DNA from: Clostridia bacterium
Lineage (GTDB): Bacteria; Bacillota_A; Clostridia; Christensenellales; Borkfalkiaceae
Assembly: GCA_017456945.1 (NCBI GenBank)
Contig: JAFTIK010000045.1
Location: 1-26,737 of the forward strand
Length of the DNA: 26,737 bases
Reading direction: 5' to 3'
Shown piece after piece: positions 21,648-26,737 of this stretch. Under the pieces are notes generated by a model. The model had not been told where the DNA came from. It ran no database searches and saw only the letters and a list, made by a program, of their open reading frames with translations. The translations under genes were made by a program, and so were the position numbers. The stretch's first letter is position 1. The number at the start of each line of letters is the position of its first letter.

Positions 21648-22255
21648 TTAAAAGTAAGTTTAACGTTGGCAAAATCACCTTCAACGAGTTTAAGTTTTCC
21701 TATATACTCCTTAAAAACTTCTCCGTCGTCGTTAAAGGTTTTGCCTTGCGCGCACGCGTACGCGCGTTTTATTAAAGATGTTTGAAAGGCTTGTGGAGTC
21801 TGTACCGCGTATAGTCCGCCCTTTCCAAGATAGTCTGTGGCAAACTCTTCGCCCTTAATCATAGTATCTCTACAGGGCACTACGGGTATGCAACCGCCAA
21901 ATTCTAAAGCCCCGTCGATAACGCGTTCAATAAGTTGGCTGGAAACGAAAGGTCTTGCTCCGTCGTGAATAAGCACTAGGTCGCTCGTAACGCTTTCAAG
22001 CCCGTTAAGTACCGAATCGGTACGGGTTGCGCCACCGTAAACGACCTTGCAATAATCGGGAACGATACCCTTAACCGTTTCAAAATCGAACTTGCTAGCG
22101 GTAATCACGAACTCGTCTATCTTATCACTTTCTATAAAAGCCGAAATGGTGGTTTCAAGAACGGTTTTGCCGTTGGTTTCTATTAAAAGTTTGTTTTTTT
22201 CAAAACCTGCGCGTTCGCCTTTTCCAGCGCACGCCAAAATGAGAGAAACTTTCAT
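21590..22255 (-). CDS. ispD: MEP cytidylyltransferase IspD (N-terminal half of a probable IspDF)
   Basis: IspD couples MEP to CTP, giving CDP-ME. The nucleotide-binding start LACAGKGERAGFEKNK (a variant of AAGxGxRxG with its Lys) and HDGARPFVS are present, with the substrate region IPVVPCRDTMIKGE. The true IspD sequence ends around KLTFKQDF. The last residues, PPPNTVSGSGLTATV, are an out-of-frame reading of the IspF N-terminus, so the stop at 21590 is probably the product of a frameshift. CGGAG lies before the ATG. It starts two bases after the rqcP stop, in operon. Confidence 0.9.
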   Translation of the reverse strand: MKVSLILACAGKGERAGFEKNKLLIETNGKTVLETTISAFIESDKIDEFVITASKFDFETVKGIVPDYCKVVYGGATRTDSVLNGLESVTSDLVLIHDGARPFVSSQLIERVIDGALEFGGCIPVVPCRDTMIKGEEFATDYLGKGGLYAVQTPQAFQTSLIKRAYACAQGKTFNDDGEVFKEYIGKLKLVEGDFANVKLTFKQDFPPPNTVSGSGLTATV

Positions 22256-22257
22256 AT

Positions 22258-22503
22258 TTACTCCGTAATAATTCTATAAAGCCCGTCGGCCTCTTCTTTT
22301 CTAACCGTTTCTTTAATTTGAAGAATTTCAAATTTTACCGTACCGCTATTAAAACCTATTTCCACAACGTCGTTCGGCTTAACCGTTTGCGAAGGTTTTA
22401 CCGTTCTGCCGTTCACTTTTACACGCCCGCCGTCACAGGCTTCTTGGGCTAAAGTTCTGCGTTTTAAAAGCCTAGAAACTTTCAAAAATTTATCAATTCT
22501 CAT
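22258..22503 (-). CDS. rqcP: S4-domain RNA-binding protein RqcP (YabO)
   Basis: The 81-residue protein is an S4 domain: MRIDKFLKVSRLLKRRTLAQ, then EACDGGRVKVNGR, the HslR/RqcP type. RqcP binds 50S-peptidyl-tRNA with RqcH and supports poly-alanine tailing in ribosome quality control. The start is fixed by GGAGAAGTT before the ATG at 22503; a TTG nine codons further up would lie in the hairpin. It leads the rqcP-ispD-ispF unit. A GC-rich hairpin ends right at its ribosome binding site. Confidence 0.9.
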   Translation of the reverse strand: MRIDKFLKVSRLLKRRTLAQEACDGGRVKVNGRTVKPSQTVKPNDVVEIGFNSGTVKFEILQIKETVRKEEADGLYRIITE

Positions 22504-22512
22504 AACTTCTCC

Positions 22513-22554
22513 AAAAACCGCCAAGCCCAAAAAAGGGGCAAAAAGGGCGGTTTT
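22513..22554 (-). promoter_or_regulatory. terminator-like hairpin abutting the rqcP ribosome binding site
   Basis: On the minus strand AAAACCGCC (22554-22546) pairs with GGCGGTTTT (22522-22514), enclosing an inner GCCC/GGGC stem. Five Us follow immediately, then GGAG. The layout is that of an intrinsic terminator directly before the gene, so transcription or translation of rqcP-ispDF could be attenuated. In the plus direction it is followed by TTTTAAATTATTTTT and would block antisense read-through. Confidence 0.6.
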
Positions 22555-22584
22555 AAATTATTTTTAAATAATGTTTTCAATCGC

Positions 22585-22613
22585 TTGACAATATTGATTT
22601 TTTAAGATATTAT
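22585..22613 (+). promoter_or_regulatory. rpoB promoter
   Basis: TTGACA (22585-22590), 17 bases, TATTAT (22608-22613). No rplJ or rplL lies upstream, so rpoB starts its own transcript with a leader of about 200 nt. Confidence 0.8.
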
Positions 22614-22629
22614 TATATAATCGATTATG

Positions 22630-22743
22630 ATAGGTTATTATCGCGTTTTGTCGCCTTTTTTAAGGAAAATCCCAAAAATTTAAGGGCAAAAACCCCCGAA
22701 AAAGGCTGAAAATCGACAAGTTTTGCGAACTTTATCAACCTAT
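22630..22743 (+). promoter_or_regulatory. long imperfect stem-loop in the rpoB leader
   Basis: Nested complementary segments occur in mirror order: ATAGGTT (22630-22636) with AACCTAT (22737-22743), TCGC (22641-22644) with GCGA (22725-22728), TTGTCG (22648-22653) with CGACAA (22714-22719), GCCTTTTT (22653-22660) with AAAAAGGC (22699-22706), and inner CCC (22671-22673) with GGG (22684-22686). Together they could fold into one ~114-nt stem. The 22504-22823 gap holds no gene; after this structure it is AT-rich up to AAGGAG at 22809-22814. No known riboswitch class was recognised. Confidence 0.55.
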
Positions 22744-22823
22744 ACAGATTATACAACAAATTTATTGTTTTGTAAACTGTAAAAGTCAAGAAAAAAATTT
22801 AATTTTTTAAGGAGTGTGTTTTG

Positions 22824-25800
22824 ATGACACGAATACTACCAGAAATTGAATGTGGCAAGGTTAAGAGAAAGACTTTCAGTAAGATTAAAGAAGCTATTGA
22901 ATTGCCTTATCTCGTAAAAATCCAGAAAGACTCCTACGACGCTTTCATTAAAGAAGGTATCGGCGAAGTTTTAGAAGATTTTTCACCGATTACGGACTAC
23001 TCCGATCACTTCGAACTCTACTTTTTAGAGCACAACCTTGACGGTCAGCCCAAGTACGACGAAAAAGAATGTAGGGATAGAGACGCTACCTACGCTCGTC
23101 CTCTTCGCGTAAGGGTTAGACTTATCAATAAGGTTACCGACGAAGTTCTCGATCACGACGTGTTCTTGGGCGATTTCCCGCTTATGACGGACAACGGTTC
23201 GTTTATTATCAACGGCGCGGAAAGAGTTATCGTTTCTCAACTCGTTCGTTCTCCGGGCGTTTACAACGGCTCGCAGATGGACAAGTCGGGTAAAAAACTT
23301 TTCGATACCACCGTTATCCCGTCGAGAGGCGCTTGGTTGGAATTTGAACAAGACGCGCAAAACGTTCTTTGGGTTCACGTTGACAGAACTAGAAAACTTA
23401 CTGCAACCGTTCTTCTTCGCGCGCTCGGTTTTGGTAGCGACGACGCTCTTAACGAACTTTTTGAAGGCAACCAAATGATTGCCGATACCTTTGCAAAAGA
23501 TACTGCTAAATCCGAAGCGGAAGGTCTTATCGAATTGTACCGTCGTTTGCACCCCGGTGAAGTTCCTTCGGACGACGCCGTTAAGCAAAATCTTAAAAAC
23601 TTGTTCTTCGACGCTCGCCGTTACGACCTTGCGAGAGTCGGCAGATATAAATTCAATAAGCGCTTAAGACTAGGCGTTCGTATCGCAGGGCTTAAGACTG
23701 CTAAAGACGTAATCAGTCCAGATGGCGAAGTTTTGGCTACCGCAGGTCAAGTTATCGATAAACTTACTGCAGAAGCAATTCAAAACGCTGGCGTAAATGA
23801 ATTCTACGCAGACGTTAACGGCGCTACCCACAAGATTATCGCTAACAACGTAGTAAACTTTAAGGCTATCACCAAGGTTAACCCCAAGTTGTTCGGCTTG
23901 CTCGACTACGTTTACTATCCCACCCTTTCTTTCTCTGAAAAGGTAAACGCTCTCGCTCTCGAAAAGGGCGTGGATTTTGCCGCAGAAGAATTAAAGAAGG
24001 AAATCAACGGCTTGTTCTATCTTGAAGATAAGGACAATATTCCCGAAGCGGAAGAAAAGCCCGAAGATAAGAAGTACGCTGAAAAGGCAAGAGAAACGAG
24101 AACTCGTTTCGTAAACGCTTGCGTTCGCTACTACGAAATCATTTCTTCGGAAGAACTTCCCGAAGCGCTTACCGCTGAAGATAAGAAGACACTCCGTCCG
24201 TTGATTGATAAACTTAATCATAAGCACATCACGGTTGACGATATCGTTGCAGCGATTTCTATCAACCTTGACTTGGCTTTCGATATCAACACTACCGATA
24301 ATATCGACCACTTGGGCAACCGTCGTGTTCGTTCGGTAGGCGAACTTTTGCAGAACCAGTTCCGTATCGGTATTGCAAGACTTGAAAGAGTTATTAAAGA
24401 AAGAATGCAAACACAAGATCCCAAGGAAGTTACTCCCCAAGGTCTTATCAACGTTCGCCCCGTAAGTTCGGCGATTAAAGAATTCTTCGGCTCTTCTCAA
24501 CTCTCGCAATTTATGGATCAAACCAACCCGATTGCAGAACTTACCCACAAGAGAAAACTTTCTGCGTTAGGACCTGGTGGTCTTAACCGTGATAGAGCAA
24601 CCTTTGAAGTTCGTGACGTTCACCACTCGCACTACGGTAGAATGTGTCCGATAGAAACCCCTGAAGGTCAGAATATCGGTCTTATCACTTCGCTTGCCGC
24701 TTATGCTCAGGTTAACGAATACGGCTTTATTGAATCGCCCTACAGAAAGATTAACCATACTATGAAAGAAGACGGTACTATCGAAACCGTTGTTACTGAA
24801 GAAGTTCATTACCTTACTGCAGACGAAGAAGATAACTATATCGTTGCGCAGGCTAACGAACCCCTTATCGATAACAAGTATTTCGTAAACGACCGTGTAT
24901 CTTGTAGATTTAGAGAAGATATAACTGAAGACGTTAAAGAAAAGATGGATTATATGGACGTTTCGCCCAAACAACTCATCTCCGTTGCAACCGCTCTTAT
25001 CCCGTTCCTTGAGAACGACGATACCAACCGTGCGCTAATGGGCTCTAACATGCAACGTCAAGCAGTTCCGCTTCTTTGCCCTGAAAACGCTATCGTAGCA
25101 ACGGGTATCGAACGCCGTATCGCGTACGACTCGGGCGTTATGGTAAACGCAGTTAACGGGGGTGTCGTTAAGTCGGTTGCAAGCGATCGTATCGTAATCA
25201 CCGAAGACGACGGTACTGAAAGACAGTACACCTTAAAGAAATTTGAACGTAGTAACCAAGGCACTTGTCTTAACCAAAGACCTATCGTTGAAAAAGGCGA
25301 AGTCATTGCAAAAGGTCAAACGATTGCCGACGGTCCTTCCACAAAGAACGGCGAACTTGCGCTCGGTAGAAATATTCTCGTAGGGTTCATGAGCTGGGAA
25401 GGCTATAACTACGAAGACGCTATACTCCTTTCGGAAAAACTCGTTAGAGAAGACGTGTTTACGACTATCCATATCGAAGAACACGAAACCGAAGCAAGAG
25501 ATACTAGACTTGGCGAAGAAGAAATTACGAGAGATATTCCCAACGTTGGTGAAGACGCTCTTAAAGATCTCGACGAAGACGGTATCGTTAGAATAGGCGC
25601 TGAAGTTAACAGCGGTGATATTCTCGTTGGTAAGGTTACCCCCAAGGGTGAAACCGAACTTACCCCCGAAGAAAGATTGCTTCGCGCAATCTTCGGCGAA
25701 AAGGCTAGAGAAGTTAGGGATACTTCTTTGAAAGTTCCGCACGGTGAAGGCGGTATCGTCGTTGACGTTAAAATCTTTACCCGCGCTAATAAAGACGAAC

Positions 25801-26737
25801 TTCCGCCCGGAGTAAACAAACTCGTTAGAGTTTACATTGCGCAAAAGCGTAAGATTTCAATCGGCGACAAGATGGCAGGTCGTCACGGTAACAAGGGTGT
25901 TATTTCAAGAATTTTACCTGAAGCAGACATGCCTTTCCTTGCAGACGGTACTCCTTTACAAATCGTACTTAACCCCTTGGGCGTTCCTTCACGTATGAAT
26001 ATCGGTCAGGTGCTTGAAGTGCACTTAGGCCGTGTATGTAAAGAACTCGGCTGGAAGATTGCAACCCCCGTATTCGACGGTGCAACTGAAAGCGATATTA
26101 AACAGTTATTAAAAGAAAACAATATAGTTAACCCCGACGGCGAAGTTGACGGTAAGATTCAACTTTACGACGGAAGAACTGGTGAACCGTTTGAAAACAG
26201 GGTTACGGTTGGTCAAATGTATATGATTAAACTTATCCACCTTGTTGACGATAAGATTCACGCGCGTTCAACCGGTCCGTACAGTCTCGTTACGCAACAA
26301 CCGCTCGGTGGTAAAGCACAGTTCGGCGGACAGCGTTTCGGTGAAATGGAAATTTGGGCGCTCGAAGCGTACGGTGCGGCACACATACTTCAAGAAATTC
26401 TTACCGTTAAGTCTGACGATATCGTCGGCAGGGTAAAGACTTACGAATCAATCGTTAAAGGCACTAACATCAGCGAACCGGGTATTCCCGAAGCGTTTAA
26501 GGTACTCTTAAAAGAATTACAATCCTTGGCTCTCGATATGAAAGTTCTTACCGAAAACAAAGAAGAACTTGCAATCAAAGATCTCATTGAAAGCGATATC
26601 GACGATATTCCGTTCGTTAGAGAAAAAGACCTTTCTGAAGAAGTTGAAATTGACGACTTTGACGAAAGCGACGTTGGTGAAACGGTATTTGGAGATGACG
26701 AGTCGGTTGATCTTGACGACGAATTAGGCTTTGATAC
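22824..26737 (+). CDS. rpoB: DNA-directed RNA polymerase subunit beta (3' partial)
   Basis: The gene opens at an ATG after AAGGAGTGTGTTTTG and stays open for 1304 codons to the window end. The acidic tail ELGFDT suggests that only the last few residues are missing. Landmarks are [18 protein letters not shown], the rifampicin region [20 protein letters not shown], then [12 protein letters not shown], then [13 protein letters not shown]. Near the end come [19 protein letters not shown] and the [20 protein letters not shown] stretch. The usual resistance positions carry wild-type residues (Gln, Asp, His575, Ser), so rifampicin sensitivity is expected. His575 aligns with B. subtilis His482, so about 93 extra residues lie upstream, mainly a charged helical insert around residues 352-465. 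All ORFs on the opposite strand here are shadows. Confidence 0.98.
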   Translation, partial: MTRILPEIECGKVKRKTFSKIKEAIELPYLVKIQKDSYDAFIKEGIGEVLEDFSPITDYSDHFELYFLEHNLDGQPKYDEKECRDRDATYARPLRVRVRLINKVTDEVLDHDVFLGDFPLMTDNGSFIINGAERVIVSQLVRSPGVYNGSQMDKSGKKLFDTTVIPSRGAWLEFEQDAQNVLWVHVDRTRKLTATVLLRALGFGSDDALNELFEGNQMIADTFAKDTAKSEAEGLIELYRRLHPGEVPSDDAVKQNLKNLFFDARRYDLARVGRYKFNKRLRLGVRIAGLKTAKDVISPDGEVLATAGQVIDKLTAEAIQNAGVNEFYADVNGATHKIIANNVVNFKAITKVNPKLFGLLDYVYYPTLSFSEKVNALALEKGVDFAAEELKKEINGLFYLEDKDNIPEAEEKPEDKKYAEKARETRTRFVNACVRYYEIISSEELPEALTAEDKKTLRPLIDKLNHKHITVDDIVAAISINLDLAFDINTTDNIDHLGNRRVRSVGELLQNQFRIGIARLERVIKERMQTQDPKEVTPQGLINVRPVSSAIKEFFGSSQLSQFMDQTNPIAELTHKRKLSALGPGGLNRDRATFEVRDVHHSHYGRMCPIETPEGQNIGLITSLAAYAQVNEYGFIESPYRKINHTMKEDGTIETVVTEEVHYLTADEEDNYIVAQANEPLIDNKYFVNDRVSCRFREDITEDVKEKMDYMDVSPKQLISVATALIPFLENDDTNRALMGSNMQRQAVPLLCPENAIVATGIERRIAYDSGVMVNAVNGGVVKSVASDRIVITEDDGTERQYTLKKFERSNQGTCLNQRPIVEKGEVIAKGQTIADGPSTKNGELALGRNILVGFMSWEGYNYEDAILLSEKLVREDVFTTIHIEEHETEARDTRLGEEEITRDIPNVGEDALKDLDEDGIVRIGAEVNSGDILVGKVTPKGETELTPEERLLRAIFGEKAREVRDTSLKVPHGEGGIVVDVKIFTRANKDELPPGVNKLVRVYIAQKRKISIGDKMAGRHGNKGVISRILPEADMPFLADGTPLQIVLNPLGVPSRMNIGQVLEVHLGRVCKELGWKIATPVFDGATESDIKQLLKENNIVNPDGEVDGKIQLYDGRTGEPFENRVTVGQMYMIKLIHLVDDKIHARSTGPYSLVTQQPLGGKAQFGGQRFGEMEIWALEAYGAAHILQEILTVKSDDIVGRVKTYESIVKGTNISEPGIPEAFKVLLKELQSLALDMKVLTENKEELAIKDLIESDIDDIPFVREKDLSEEVEIDDFDESDVGETVFGDDESVDLDDELGFD

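Noticed and set aside
23025..25844. Long minus-strand ORFs of 130-200 codons inside rpoB
   Set aside because: They are antisense to a well-conserved rpoB frame, have no ribosome binding sites, and have Phe/Val/Ser-rich compositions typical of reverse-complement shadows.

Overview
The window looks like one chromosomal contig from an uncultured, low-to-moderate GC Bacillota, probably a gut-type Clostridia lineage. The signs are strong AGGAGG-like ribosome binding sites, sigma-A promoters close to TTGACA-N17-TATAAT, intrinsic terminators with U tracts, and housekeeping genes of clostridial type: pta-ackA, yceD-rpmF, tmcAL, rqcP, a short archaeal-type proS and a fused-type ispDF. I make the organism call from gene content only. 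No rRNA, tRNA, CRISPR array or insertion sequence was seen.

Layout. Positions 1-1085 are visibly AT-richer than the rest. They hold the 3' end of an RHS-repeat protein with a C-terminal HExxH metallopeptidase-like toxin tip, followed by a membrane-anchored candidate immunity protein. Positions 1185-2638 are a tight three-gene operon (DJ-1/PfpI, GNAT, low-molecular-weight phosphatase). Next come an ABC exporter with a terminator-like hairpin in its leader and a four-helix membrane protein with a structured leader. Positions 5300-6540 are the most unusual part. Two XRE-type repressor genes on the minus strand each have almost the same terminator behind them and almost the same operator/promoter in front, so this is a tandem duplicated switch. 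One copy still drives small ORFs on the plus strand, and in the other copy the forward promoter is decayed.

The remainder is mostly housekeeping: tkt (minus) divergent from a proS / membrane protein / mnmE / LysR / uppP operon; mscL convergent with tmcAL; pta-ackA; yceD-rpmF; a PAP2 phosphatase convergent with a secreted trypsin-like lipoprotein; rqcP-ispD-ispF on the minus strand; and rpoB running off the right end, complete but for its last few residues or so.

Points to look at first are: (i) the duplicated XRE/operator module with its small ORFs; (ii) the RHS metallopeptidase toxin and its candidate immunity protein; (iii) ispF, which has no usable start codon and is in the wrong frame relative to ispD, so the pair reads as a frameshifted IspDF fusion; (iv) the long structured rpoB leader and an attenuator-like hairpin abutting the rqcP ribosome binding site; (v) an RpoB about 93 residues longer than B. 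subtilis RpoB ahead of the rifampicin region. Three of the oddities are possible frameshifts, two of them in homopolymers (A7, C5), so sequencing error has to be excluded first.
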